Origin: Apricaphanius iberus | Taxonomy: Eukaryota; Chordata; Actinopteri; Cyprinodontiformes; Aphaniidae | Direction: 5' to 3' | Assembly (NCBI GenBank): GCA_028564705.1 | Contig: JAPXFQ010000203.1 | Location: forward strand, 186,001-250,000 | Length of the DNA: 64,000 nt | Shown here: positions 50,401-58,340 of the stretch, piece after piece | Numbering within the stretch: the first letter of the stretch is position 1 | How the letters are laid out: every line of letters begins with the position of its first letter | The notes under the pieces: model-generated | Seen by the model: only the letters and a program-made list of their open reading frames with translations | Databases searched by the model: none | What the model was told of the DNA's origin: nothing | Program-made: the position numbers and the translations under genes

Positions 50401-53400
50401 TTTCGACCAGTGGTAAAAGTTACTTTAGGTTTTGTGTGAAAACGTTCAGCAGACTACAACTGCAGAAGAAGAAGGAGAGTTGAGGGTCGTAGCCTCCAGG
50501 ACAAAGAAAGGAGCATTAAAAACGGATCAAACCTCTATAAATCTTACCATCTGGAAAGTAGCAGCTATGTCGGAGGTAAAGCAGTCGGTGGAGTGAGAGC
50601 CAGCATGGAGGAGAAGCTCTACAAGCTCTAGGTGAGTGTTTTAGGTGCTATAGCTAGTGCTAACTCCCGTTAGCCAAATTACGTCATATATGCGACTTCT
50701 GATTTGTAGGCATTTTAAATGTGATTTTTACAACAAATAAATCCTAAATCACTGGACAAACACAGTCGAAACGTACATCGTTAGTTATCATTTAAAGCGA
50801 AGTACAACATATGTGTGATTCAGGACGTAAGACAAAGCGGACCAGAAAATAACTTTTATCGCTCCATTGACTTCCATTCATTATCTTTCCGGTTTGGGGA
50901 CCCACGGACGAGGAGACTTAGGCTCCCCATAGACTCCATAATATACACTGCTAAAAAAAAAAAAGATGTGGCCTTCACATACCTGTATGACCTTCCTACC
51001 ACTCTTGGTCATGCTCCTGATGAGGGGACAAATGGTCTTCTGAGGGATGTCCTCCCAGACATGGACTAAAGCATCTGTCAACTCCTGGACAGTCTGTGGA
51101 GGCGACATGGCGTTGGTGGATGGAGCGAGACATGTCGTTCCAGGTGTGCTCAGTTGGATTCAGGTCTGGGGAGCGGGCGAGCCAGTCCATAGCATCAATG
51201 CCTTTGTCTCGCAAGAACTGCTGACAGACTCCAGCCGCATTAGGTCTAGCATTGTCCTACATTAGGAGGAACCCAACAACACCAGCATGTGGTCTCACAT
51301 GGGGCAGTCAGGACTCCCTCTGGCGAGCACATGGAGGGCTGTGAGCCCGCCCCAAAGAACTGCCACCCCATTACCGACCCACTGCCAAACCTGTCATGCT
51401 GGAGGACACTGCAGGCAGCAGAACATTCTCCACACCGTCTCCAGATCCTGACATGTGCTCAGTATGAACCGGCTTTTATCTGTGAAGAGCACATTGTGCG
51501 AGTGGCGAATTTGCCAGTCTTTGTGTTCTCCAGCAAGTGCCAAACGTCCTCCACGGTGTTGGGCTGTCAGCACAACCCCCACCTGTGTATGTCAGGCCCT
51601 CATACCCCCCTCATGGAGTCTCTTTCTGACTGTTTGAACTGAGAAGTGGTGTTTGTTCACCACCTGCAGAATTGCTCCTTCATCGGGGGATGTGAAATTG
51701 ATCGTCAATCAGTGTCGCTTCGTATGGGGACAGTTTGATCTCACAGAAGTGTGATTGACTCGGAGTTACGTTGTGTTAAGTGTTTGCTTAATTTTTTTGA
51801 GCAGTATACATACATGCATTAAACGCTTTTTAGGTTTGCATTTGTTAAAATATATATAAAAATTTGAAACCCATGTAAGATTTTGCTGCTTTACAATAGG
51901 TTGCTCTTTTGTGTTGTTTCACCACATTAAACACTACCAAGATCAATAAAGGTTTGTGGTTACAAACATTAAAGGGGTGTTGATACTTCTGCAAGGCAAA
52001 AGTCAAACCTATAAACATTTATTCAATAAAATCCTTGCTCCTGACTTACCTTGAGAGAAAACATTACCTCATACCTGGAGTTAGTGGTTTTTTATTAATT
52101 CATTAGAAATAGCCTTCCTGTAGTTTAGAGGGTCATCATGTAGTTTTGGTGGTGGATAGTTTGTAGTTTTGCACCATAGATTCTGATCTTTCTTCCTCTC
52201 ACATGTTTAAGGCCACGGTCATAATCGGTATTAATTGCCACCACTATAATTGCTTTTAATCATCATGTGTTTAGTCACCATGACAACATCACTACCCTCA
52301 GCGGTCATGCTGTGGTGTTTGCCTGCCTTGCCTGTCGTAGTGAACAGAACCTGCTGTTTGGTGATGTTACTTTAGTAAATGCGTTCCTTCTTTCCCATTG
52401 TTCCAGAGTTTTTCAGTCATAGATGATTCTAGCACCGCCAGCCCCAGTTCAGACATCTCTGGGTTAGTCGCTGAACCCAATCTGTCTGGGCGCTCACACA
52501 CTTTAATCTTCTCTTCCAGCGAGGTGAGTGCTCTCCTTGTTGTGTGGGGACGCCTTGGTGCCACTGAAAGGGGACATCCTCAAGCATGCCCTTTGAGCCT
52601 CGCCCCCTTTCATAGCACAGATTAAACCATGAATGGACGGAGACAATACGAGCGCTGCATGTCTGTGTGTGTTAAAGCCGGTTTGTTTTGTATTGTAGCA
52701 AGCCGCGTTGGCTTGGCTTTTTCTCTAAAAGATTTCGATGGTTTGTACTGATGCTTAATCGTGGCTGTGTTCTGTTTCTTCCTGTTTGCTCGGTGATGTT
52801 TTACCTTCTGTTCTGATGTAGTTTATCTCTGCGGCTCCGTGTGAAAACATCGATATATGCACCGCAAAGTTTTGGGGTGTTTTGTGTAAATGCACGCCTG
52901 TTTTTCTGTGCACTAGCTTGGGGAATGTTTATAAGCTTTAAAATCTTGTAGTTGACTTTTTAAAATAGATTTAGGCAAGTTACAATTTGCTTTGCAGCTT
53001 TTTTTGTCCCTTAACTAGAACGTTAAAGATTAAAGTCTACCGTCTTAACATATTTAAGTTGTTTTCAAACCTCTTGTGTCCAGCAATGTTAACGTAATTA
53101 TATTATTATTATTATCAGCACTCCCACAGAAATAGACATAACATGTTTCTGCTGAACCAAGTTAAAGGGTCAGAAGTTTACATACACTCACCTGTATCAC
53201 CTTGTAAAGTACTTTGATTTGGGACTTTTTTATACATTAACTTTAAAAACAAGTATGAATTTACTGTGACATTTTTTAATCTAATACCTGTACAGGCAGA
53301 TTGAAATATTCTTTACACAAACTCTGTACCAGAGAAAGTACACTTTTTTTTTATGTAACCACCAATAATCTGGTTTCATTTTGGCTTTAAATGCTCCTTT

Positions 53401-54704
53401 TTGTGTGTTTTCCTGTTGGATGAACCAGTTTTGTCCAGGTTTTAACACTAAACCTTTTGAATTGTGGGGAAGTTATCAGTGTCTTCCTTCAACTCCCACT
53501 AGCAGCAAAACCATCCCTCAGCATGATGCTGCCACCGCTATGCTTGAGAGCTAAAGTTTCTATGTGGTAAAGTCTCACCAAAAAGCATAAATTGGCTGCA
53601 AATGTAAAAAAAATTCCAGCTTTTTCCAGTTTACCAAGGCTTGATCCTTTGTGACTCTTTGGTTGTTCTTTAATATCCAAGCCTTTCATCTGATTGTGAA
53701 ATTCTGGTTCATATGGTAAAAACTAATTGGTCAATGCTTCCAAATGCAGATCAGATCAGAACTTATATTTGAGTCTGTTTTCATGTCACTTCAGGAAAAA
53801 CCCACACTGATTTCAAACTTGAGCACCCAGCATGAAGTATTAAAAGCCTAAAATATTGTGATATTAAAGTCTATGATGAGTGTATGCAAACCTCTGTCTT
53901 GGAACATGTTTTATGTAAAGGAAATAGTATTATCTGTGGCAGGAAACGGAAATAGGGCTGACAACCACAAAACTGTCGGGATTTGTTTTTCAAATACATT
54001 TAAATAGATGAAAACATTTAGCATGAAAGCAAATAAACATTGGAATTAAATACTTTTTTACGTTGAACTTTTAACTTCTGTTTTCATGTCCAGACCTTGG
54101 ACGATGAACCGGTCCCCGTTGGGAAAGAGTATCAGTGGCAGAATCGGCCCGTATCCGAGTGGACCAACCAGCAGGTCTGTCACTGGTTAATGGGCATGAA
54201 CATGGATCAGTACACACCTGAGTTCACAGCAAAGGAAATCGATGGCCAGCAGCTGCTGAACCTAGACAGTGACAAACTGAAGGTAAAGCAAATGCAGTCC
54301 TGAAATGTTCCAATAAAACCAAGAAATAATAAATGTTTCTCCTTTTCCAGGGAATACTGCATCACTCAGCCCTTTTCTCATAGTTGCTGCCCCCTTGTGG
54401 CCAGAGTTAGGACTATACTGAGTAGTAGTTGTAGTTTTAGAAAGACAATACATTGGATTAGACCAATTATAAAAATAATGCATATAATACATTTGCATGG
54501 TTTGCCTCAGCGTTTTGATGAAATTATGTTTCTTTTCTTCCCAAGGCGCTCGGCGTGTCCAGTCAAAGCGACCGCGCAACTATCAAGAAGAAGCTGAAGG
54601 AGATGCGGAAGGCCCAGGAGAAGCTGGAAAAACAGCGGGAGAAAAAAGAGAAAGAGGGTCGACGCAGTGGGAGACTGCCGGTCCCGGGGGACTCTGTCTG
54701 CTGA
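13196..54704 (+). CDS. ppp1r9a-like: neurabin-family PP1/actin scaffold (neurabin-1-like), 18 coding exons
   Basis: Coding exons: 13196-15022, 36713-36845, 39206-39326, 39598-39702, 39994-40123, 40748-40930, 41042-41095, 43793-44022, 44152-44248, 44348-44462, 46226-46377, 46700-47015, 47091-47148, 47240-47314, 48466-48661, 52407-52523, 54094-54282, 54546-54704. All phases join to 1,418 residues. Domains: actin-binding homology (1-80), acidic low-complexity region, PP1-docking KIRF (600-603), conserved [22 protein letters not shown] block, PDZ (about 655-740), coiled coil (about 830-1000), SAMD14-like segment (about 1150-1264), SAM (about 1320-1390). The family recruits protein phosphatase 1 to F-actin in dendritic spines and junctions. 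The SAM domain excludes a spinophilin-type ending. Human neurabin-1 is about 1,100 residues, with longer isoforms. One intron uses a GC donor. Orthology (ppp1r9a versus a third paralogue) is discussed in the findings. Confidence 0.95.
16566..16858 (+). mobile_element. tRNA-derived SINE with ATT tail
   Basis: The head reads GGGCGAATGTGGCCCAGGGG (box A region), followed by GAGTTGCCGGTTCGAGCCCC (box B, GGTTCGAGCCC). The body has CCTTGGGCAAGACAATTCAC and CTACCGATGGGCC. The tail has GTAAAGCGTGTTTGAGTG and AAGCGCTATATAAGTTGGAT, an L2-like 3' end, then (ATT)n at 16831-16858. This is a pol III SINE related to the inverted copy at 3505-3808. The plus ORFs at 16517-16775 are translations of it. Confidence 0.88.
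19015..19110. mobile_element. hAT-like terminal fragment
   Basis: TGGGCTGCCACAAAAGATTA, followed by TTTTGATAATCATT and CGATTAGTCGACTAATCGG, resembles the left terminus of a common teleost hAT repeat (GGGCTGCAAC...GATTAGTCGATTAATC). I find no matching right end or duplicated target, so it is treated as a fragment; its right boundary is unknown. Confidence 0.5.
19860..20984. mobile_element. non-autonomous hAT transposon with 8-bp target duplication
   Basis: The ends are TAGGGCTGAACGATTTTGG at left and AATTAATCGTTCAGCCCTA at right, an inverted pair. The element is flanked by perfect 8-bp direct repeats CTGCTCGC (19852-19859 and 20985-20992), the hAT hallmark. Subterminal sequence carries further inverted ATCGCGATTGCGATTTAA / TTAAATCGCGA-type repeats. 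The 1,125-bp interior has no recognisable transposase; the ORF at 20441-20755 has no known domain. Confidence 0.88.
23442..23472. repeat. poly(T) tract
   Basis: Thirty-one consecutive T in neurabin intron 2; length is likely polymorphic. Translated as poly-Phe in a spurious ORF. Confidence 0.95.
25025..25051. repeat. poly(C)-poly(T) homopolymer pair
   Basis: A run of 19 C followed by 8 T in intron 2. Length may be affected by sequencing error. Confidence 0.9.
25668..25690. repeat. poly(A) tract
   Basis: Twenty-three consecutive A in intron 2. There is no obvious SINE or LINE body on either side, so I do not call it a retroposon tail. A poly(T) run of about 19 lies about 90 bases to the left (near 25581-25599) and could pair with it. 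Confidence 0.9.
26970..26999. repeat. (CA)n microsatellite
   Basis: CA dinucleotide repeat with one AA interruption, about 30 bases, inside neurabin intron 2. Confidence 0.9.
27876..27960. mobile_element. DNA-transposon left-end fragment
   Basis: TATTAGGGGTGGGCGGTATA and the following CCGAAAATGTATC resemble the terminus of a common fish hAT-like repeat beginning TAGGGGTGGGCGGTATACCG. No partner end was found before the next element at 28524, so the right boundary is unknown and the rest is probably decayed or interrupted. Confidence 0.5.
28524..29142. mobile_element. non-autonomous hAT transposon
   Basis: Ends are TAGGGCTAGGCAAAAC at left and GTCGTCCCAGCCCTA at right. Flanking 8-bp direct repeats are ATATTAAC (28516-28523) and ATACTAAC (29143-29150), one mismatch. 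The interior is AT-rich with runs of AATTCGATTAGATT-like text, and no transposase is visible. The length, 619 bp, fits a MITE-like hAT derivative. Confidence 0.82.
31415..33865 (+). mobile_element. degraded hAT transposon with transposase remnant
   Basis: Termini TAGGCCTGTTGCGATCA (left) and TTGTGACAGACCTG (right) are imperfect inverted repeats. The 8-bp flanks are TTTAATAC (31407-31414) and TTTAATGC (33866-33873), one mismatch. Around 33660-33720 the plus strand reads [18 protein letters not shown], which resembles the conserved (Y)xLTTDxWTS block of hAT transposases. The coding sequence is interrupted by stops and by an inserted Tc1 element. This supports an originally autonomous hAT, now dead. 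Confidence 0.78.
32318..32860 (-). mobile_element. Tc1-like transposon, internally deleted, nested in a hAT
   Basis: The inverted termini CAGTACAGACCAAAAGTTTG and CAAACCTTTGGTCTGTACTG are flanked by TA dinucleotides (32316-32317 and 32861-32862), the Tc1/mariner target. The minus strand encodes [19 protein letters not shown], the C-terminal catalytic region of a Tc1 transposase, but the N-terminal DNA-binding domains are missing. At 543 bp it is a third of a full Tc1 and cannot encode active transposase. It inserted into the hAT at 31415-33865 and is therefore younger than it. Confidence 0.9.
33874..36712. other. right part of neurabin intron 2, nothing recognised
   Basis: AT-rich sequence up to the exon 3 acceptor. 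The ORF at 35991-36275 has no known domain and no splice context. No repeat family recognised. Confidence 0.35.
36713..40930 (+). CDS. ppp1r9a-like: neurabin exons 3-7: PP1-binding block, PDZ domain, acidic linker
   Basis: Exon 3 (36713-36845) encodes [15 protein letters not shown] and [13 protein letters not shown], the extended PP1-binding surface just after the KIRF motif. Exons 4-6 (39206-39326, 39598-39702, 39994-40123) encode the PDZ domain. It has carboxylate-binding loop GLGISI, then [20 protein letters not shown] and [12 protein letters not shown], and ends near FLIGREKPG. Exon 6 continues with [14 protein letters not shown], a conserved helix. Exon 7 (40748-40930) has seven consecutive Glu, then [13 protein letters not shown] and KFKE, matching the family's EVFELPE block. 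All junctions keep frame (phases 0, 1, 2, 2, 0, 0). Exon 6 has a donor, GAG|GTAAGT, at 40123. Confidence 0.95.
36846..39205 (+). other. ppp1r9a-like: neurabin intron 3
   Basis: Between GTGAGATG and TCTGCCACCAG. Near 37137 the sequence CAGGGCCGCGCAGAGACC could be a DNA-transposon terminus, and at about 38995-39029 AACCGGTATACTGCACAGGCCTA resembles the right end of the hAT element found in intron 8. Left and right partners were not confirmed, so neither is called as a bounded element. Other ORFs in this intron are not coding. Confidence 0.5.
41042..44462 (+). CDS. ppp1r9a-like: neurabin exons 8-11: coiled-coil region
   Basis: Exons 41042-41095, 43793-44022, 44152-44248 and 44348-44462. They encode [18 protein letters not shown], then [40 protein letters not shown] and [15 protein letters not shown], continuing to [20 protein letters not shown]. 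The heptad pattern and the E..YW.EAQ and [13 protein letters not shown] blocks are shared by neurabin-1 and spinophilin, where the coiled coil mediates dimerisation and partner binding. Unlike spinophilin, the protein does not stop soon after this region. Intron 9 (44023-44151) is 129 nt and stop-free in frame (see findings). Confidence 0.94.
41146..42501. mobile_element. hAT transposon in neurabin intron 8
   Basis: Starts TAGGGCTGGGAGGTATGGC and ends GGTATACAGTGCAGGCCTA, with 8-bp flanks ATGTACAT (41138-41145) and GTGTACAT (42502-42509), one mismatch. The 1,356-bp interior encodes no recognisable transposase; ORFs at 41489-42296 on both strands are uninformative. The right terminus resembles the fragment ending at 39029. 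Confidence 0.78.
42550..43570 (-). pseudogene. Tc1-like DNA-transposon relic in neurabin intron 8
   Basis: The text GCCACCATCTTGTTCCACAG, GATCTCTGCAGCTCCTCTAG and AGTTACCATGGACCTTTTGA matches, from memory, the reverse-strand transposase region of a common fish Tc1-like family. The coding frame is destroyed. Boundaries are approximate because I could not align the two termini. Confidence 0.6.
46226..48661 (+). CDS. ppp1r9a-like: neurabin exons 12-16: linker with SAMD14-like segment
   Basis: Exons 46226-46377, 46700-47015, 47091-47148, 47240-47314, 48466-48661. Exon 12 carries [15 protein letters not shown] and [10 protein letters not shown], matching the (V)PET.RLD and RPSR.RL block in neurabin-1 and SAMD14. 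Exon 13 is Glu-rich, then RRRRSMQ and a Ser/Pro-rich stretch. Exons 14-16 encode [20 protein letters not shown], then SLDSRGS and [12 protein letters not shown], corresponding to the KxRRKF.DLG...PFSWF segment of SAMD14 and long neurabin isoforms. The intron after exon 14 begins with GC rather than GT. Some of these exons may be alternative; exons 13 to 16 together add 645 nt, in frame. Confidence 0.85.
47370..48310 (+). pseudogene. Tc1/mariner-type transposon relic in neurabin intron 15
   Basis: The plus strand at about 47860-47950 reads [17 protein letters not shown], a decayed form of the [10 protein letters not shown] motif of Tc1/mariner transposases. It is followed by GATGCAGATGAGCTAAAGGC and CAAAAGGAGCCCCAGCCAAG, typical 3' parts of a fish family. 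The element ends near TTGAATTACTGAAATTTACG. The frame is broken, so it is inactive. Confidence 0.7.
50221..50928. mobile_element. inverted-repeat (MITE-like) element inside the Tc1 relic
   Basis: The left arm (GGGAGCCTAAGTC...TGGGTCCCC...CAATGGAGCGATAAAAGTTA) is repeated inverted at the right (TAACTTTTATCGCTCCATTG...GGGGACCCACGG...GACTTAGGCTCCC). Arms are about 90 bp and the interior about 520 bp with no known coding sequence. Target duplication not identified, so the class is uncertain. Confidence 0.75.
50944..51806 (-). mobile_element. Tc1/mariner-type transposon, degraded, nested
   Basis: Termini TACACTGCTAAAAAAA and TTTTTTTGAGCAGTATA are inverted, with TA at the edges. The minus strand contains [21 protein letters not shown], the C-terminal catalytic block ([12 protein letters not shown]) of a Tc1/mariner transposase. 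Other frames show remnants with stops and shifts, so the gene is dead. The plus-strand ORFs here are shadows. Confidence 0.8.
52407..54704 (+). CDS. ppp1r9a-like: neurabin exons 17-19: SAM domain and C-terminus
   Basis: Exon 17 (52407-52523) encodes [19 protein letters not shown] and IFSSSE, like the STSSADLSGLGAEP block of neurabin-1. Exon 18 (54094-54282) has LDDEPVP, then the SAM domain beginning [18 protein letters not shown] and continuing [14 protein letters not shown]. Exon 19 (54546-54704) completes it with [20 protein letters not shown] and a basic tail [16 protein letters not shown], ending GDSVC and TGA at 54702-54704. SAM domains mediate protein-protein oligomerisation. Its presence assigns the gene to the neurabin-1/SAMD14 side of the family rather than to spinophilin. 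The frame running past exon 18 into intron is not used. Confidence 0.95.
53167..53905 (-). pseudogene. Tc1-like transposon relic in neurabin intron 17
   Basis: Left end GGTCAGAAGTTTACATACAC and right end GAGTGTATGCAAACCTCTG are inverted and typical of a fish Tc1 family. The minus strand near 53489-53560 reads [19 protein letters not shown], a decayed [16 protein letters not shown] block of Tc1 transposase. No complete frame remains. Confidence 0.78.
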
Positions 54705-55765
54705 TCATAGGCTCTGAGTTTCACCCCCATCAGAGCCATGAAATAACTTTCGCATGTCTCGAGTCCATGATTTTCCTTTCAGCTCACAGTGGTTAACGCT
54801 GTGAGGAGATTCCTACCATTTTCTACCTGTGCAGCTTTTCTTCTGGTGGTTTATTTTTCTCCTCAGTCCGGAGACATGCACAGTGAATTAACTAATGTCT
54901 CTAAATGTGCTCTTGATGTAAGTTTTAAGCCTGGGTGATCTTGTGTGTCTGTTTTGGACTGACAACCAATCCTTCTGTGACTCTCTACAAGACGAGCTGA
55001 AAGAGTTGATCTTCAGTTTGTATTAACTCCAACTTAAACCATTTTAACTAAATGATGGGGGATGTCAAGTCTGGTAAGTGAACAAAACAGATATTCTAAC
55101 ATTTTTACTACTAAAATGCTCGAAACTATAATTGAGATCCTTTTCCAATTATAATTTAGTTCTTGCATATCATGCAGAAACATACCTATGGAAGTCAATT
55201 GTTTGTGAATTTGTTTCAGTTTTTGGCGGGAACGGTTATTGTACAGTCCAGATAAAAGCACTATTTAGTCTTTTAAGCTTCAAAGGCAGCAAGGTTTTAA
55301 ATGTATAAATGAGTTTTATACATGTGCCTGATAACTGCATTTTTACTTAAATTCCTTTTTTATTTTATACTATCTACATGTTTTCTACTAAGTAGAATAG
55401 CCAGGCTATTTTTATTTTTATTTTTTGGTCTGAAAAGAAATAAGAAATTTATCGAGTAGGGACCAGGTGAATGCTGCTGCTGTGTGCCTGATTCTGATTT
55501 TTTGGCGTGGACGGTACCAAGACGCTCTGTAAATAAGGACGAGCCAGCGACAAGGACTTGTGTGCGTCGAGAGCTGATTCACGTGTGAATGCAAGGCTGA
55601 AAAATGAATGTTCTCAAAGAAAACCCAAGTGCTTCCTTTATTTTCAAGCCTAACTCCGTTTGTACAAAATATGAAATGTTTGGACCAGCAGAGAACTGTT
55701 TAATGAACTCTCAGAGAAGCTAATCTTGGTACATACAGCATCAATAAACTAATAATCACCTCTTA
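54705..55765 (+). other. ppp1r9a-like: neurabin 3'UTR with polyadenylation signal
   Basis: Sequence after the TGA. A canonical AATAAA lies at 55743-55748 in ATCAATAAACTAATAATC, giving a probable cleavage site about 15-25 bases later. Another AATAAA lies near 56071 and could be an alternative end. No coding sequence is recognised here; the ORF at 55034-55261 is on the opposite strand and unsupported. Confidence 0.6.
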
Positions 55766-56500
55766 TGGCTTTTGTTGTTTGTAAACCTTAATAATTTCCA
55801 TTTTATTCTGTAAATTAAGTCACAACCAGATGAGGTGTATTGCAGTTAGTTATCCGTGTTCAAAGCGGAATGTGTCTACTTGTGGTTTTGAGTTACCATG
55901 GTGTAGTGTGTGCCTCAAAATCCCAGTCATGCCTAATTCTGAGGCCAGATTGTATTGTCATACTTTGACCCAGACACATGACTCAGCTTTCTAATTGTAG
56001 ACAAATGAGCTGCACTGTCACAAGATGATTAAAAAAATATATATATTTTTCCACATTTATCAGGTTTTAATAAATAAACCCGGTTTGTAGTCTTCCACTG
56101 AAAGTGAAAGCTGCTGTTTAACTCGTGTTCACATCTGGAACCAAATCTTTTGCTAGTTTTGGTGGAAAATGTCTACTTGCTGGTGTTTTTTGACTACTGT
56201 CAGAGTTACGATGCAGATTGGTTAACAATTTTGACTCCGAAGTCGGGAATTGCGTTGCTGGCGACAAAAAATAAAGCAGAAATAATATGAATATCACCAG
56301 AGAAAAGTATCCAGCATTGCTCCAGATCATGGTTCAAAGATTTTTCTAATGTTGCAAAAGAAAAATGTTTTGAACAGCATGTATTGTTTTGAAGCTTTGC
56401 ATATTGTAGATGGGTTTTTATGAAGAAAAGGAAGGAATCACCATGACAACCTATCATCCATCAATTATCTAATCTGTTTAATTCAGACTCCGGTCATGGC
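55766..56500. other. convergent intergenic DNA, nothing recognised
   Basis: AT-rich sequence after the probable neurabin poly(A) site. Overlapping minus ORFs at 56118-56457 show no domain. Confidence 0.35.
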
Positions 56501-57600
56501 AGTCTAAGAACAGAACCCAAGACTTTCCTCTCCCCAGATACTTTGAGCAGCTCCGCCAATCGAGAAACATTGTTCCTCCATTGTGTCCTAGGTCTTCCTC
56601 TGCGTCTCCTCTTGCCGTGATGCGCCCGGAGGCGTCTTTGGGGTTATAACGATACCAGCTTGAGATGAAACTGAAAAGAAATATTGGCTCTGAAAATAAA
56701 ATTTGGCATTGAAAAATATACTTGTAACTGAAAATCTTAATTTTGATTCAGAAATAAATGTAGTGAAAATTTCTGTATTAAAAGTGAAATAAAAATTGAA
56801 AGTGAAAAAAATGGAAATGAAACTCAAAATATATGCATTAAAACAATTAACTCACAATCAAATTTTTACACTTAGATTTTTTTCTTCAATTTGCCAATCT
56901 TGTTTTTTCAATGCCAATCTTTTTTCACTTCTGCTGCTTTTCAGTTTCATTCTGCTGATACTCATTTCACATCGTGCACGCGTGGGGGGGCTTAAGAGCA
57001 GCAGGTGCTTGCTATCAGCTATCAGTGAGTCAGGCTGTTTTATACCCATTAAACCCAGTAAAGGTCACTTGTAGTTCTTTTATATATATTTTTAACTCAA
57101 AAAATGTCCATATACAGTATTACAACAAAATGCACTGCTATGGCTTCTTTAATGTTCCTTTTGATATAACTTTTAAGTCCATCACCGTTTGCGTCCTTTC
57201 ATTTGCGTCACAGGTGTGGTGAAACATAACTTCTAAAGTGGTCTAGTGTTTAGGATCAAACTGAAAAGCAGCAGAAGTGAAAAAAGATTGGCATTAAAAA
57301 CAACAAAAGTGTAAACATTTGATTGTGAGTTAATTGTTTTAATGCATATATTTTGAGTTTCATTTCAATTTTTTTCACTTTCAATATTTCACTTTTAATA
57401 GACGTTTTCACTACATTTATTTCATTCAAAATTAAGATTTTCAGTTGCAATTATATTTTTCAATGCCAAATTTTATTTTCAGAGCCAATATTTCTTTTCG
57501 ATTTCATCTCAAGCTGGTATCGTTATAAACCCATACCTAACCTCCTCCTCTCGATGTGACGCAGCAGCGGCTCGTGTTTTTAAAATAAAGCGGATAAAAA
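56500..57600. repeat. old dispersed repeat interrupted by the palindromic element
   Basis: The left part reads CTCCGCCAATCGAGAAACAT, CCTCTGCGTCTCCTCTTGCC and GATGCGCCCGGAGGCGTC. After 57532 it resumes with CCTCCTCCTCTCGATGTGAC and GCAGCAGCGGCTC. The order matches, from memory, a common fish repeat in which CGGAGGC-TC is directly followed by ...CCTCCTC...CTCGATGTG...AGCAGCGGCTC. The break point therefore holds the inserted element. The class of the outer repeat is not assigned. Confidence 0.6.
56641..57532. mobile_element. long palindromic transposable element (about 300-bp inverted arms)
   Basis: The left arm (56641-56948) and right arm (57256-57532) are inverted copies. They share GTTATAACGATACCAGCTTG / CAAGCTGGTATCGTTATAA termini, GGCTCTGAAAATAAAATTTG / CAAATTTTATTTTCAGAGCC and, at the inner ends, CTGCTGCTTTTCAGTTT / AAACTGAAAAGCAGCAG. 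The loop is about 307 bp. Ends start GGG-TTATAACG. No transposase is present, so it is a non-autonomous foldback-type element. Target duplication was not identified. The matching minus and plus ORFs (both starting MSFISIFFTFN) are the two arms translated, not genes. Confidence 0.88.
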
Positions 57601-58340
57601 AAGTAGGTTTCAAATGCCTAACATAGAACCACCACTTTTAAGACCAACTCAAAGTCTTTAGACCTTGACGTGACATTTTGTATCCTGCACTAACCAACAC
57701 TGGTAGTGTGACTGGAACTGTTAGTCTTTCAAAATGACGTTCACACTCTTCAAAATAAGTTCATTTTCAGGTTCCTTACCATTTGTAAACTATGCATGAA
57801 CATAGTGAATGTTGGATTTTCAACATTTTCAGGGTTTATTAGTTAGGTTTCAAGTTTCCCATCAAGCCTGAAGCTAATGGGTTGTTAGCATTTCCAAAAA
57901 GTGGGACCTACTAATTTTTTCCTTAAAGATTTTAGCTGCTTTCATAATCCAGTACTCTGGAAATTCGCTGGTATGCAACAGCTTTTAAAATCTTCATACA
58001 TATTGCTGTTAGTTAAATCTTAGAAGAATCCAAAACATACAAGTTTAAAAGAGTTAGTGGCATTATAGCACCAACAATGTGATTTTGTGGTGAAATAAAT
58101 TGTGATTTGTGCAAATGTTTTGCTGCAGTGATGGTTACTAATAATCTAAACAGATATTTAACAACAGTCATTCAAAATAATTTATTCAAGTCAAGACTTT
58201 ACCCCAATAGAGCAGCATATATCATATTTTGGGAAACACATCACTTAATGCCCTCAAAAGTGCACCACACTGGAGTGTTGCTCCACCATTGAACCAATAT
58301 CTGAAGACCGGAAAATATCACCTGGATCTTTCTACTCTGT
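57601..58340. other. convergent intergenic DNA, nothing recognised
   Basis: AT-rich sequence between the palindromic element and the probable pdk1 poly(A) site. The ORF at 58107-58292 has no recognisable family. Confidence 0.35.

Larger units (their letters stand above)
49672..51998 (+). mobile_element. Tc1-like transposon relic carrying two later insertions
   Basis: Outer ends: ACAAAGTATTCACACCTCTTT near 49679 and AAAGGGGTGTTGATACTTCTGCAAGG near 51971-51995 form a Tc1-type inverted pair. Between them, at 50098-50215, the plus strand reads [10 protein letters not shown] and later [10 protein letters not shown], matching the transposase catalytic domain (HGGGSIM.W, DNDPKHT). The frame is then interrupted by an inverted-repeat element (about 50221-50928) and another transposon (about 50944-51806). 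It lies wholly inside neurabin intron 16. Confidence 0.72.

Noticed and set aside
13196..54704. Calling the neurabin gene spinophilin (ppp1r9b)
   Set aside because: A SAM domain follows the coiled coil in frame; spinophilin ends after the coiled coil.
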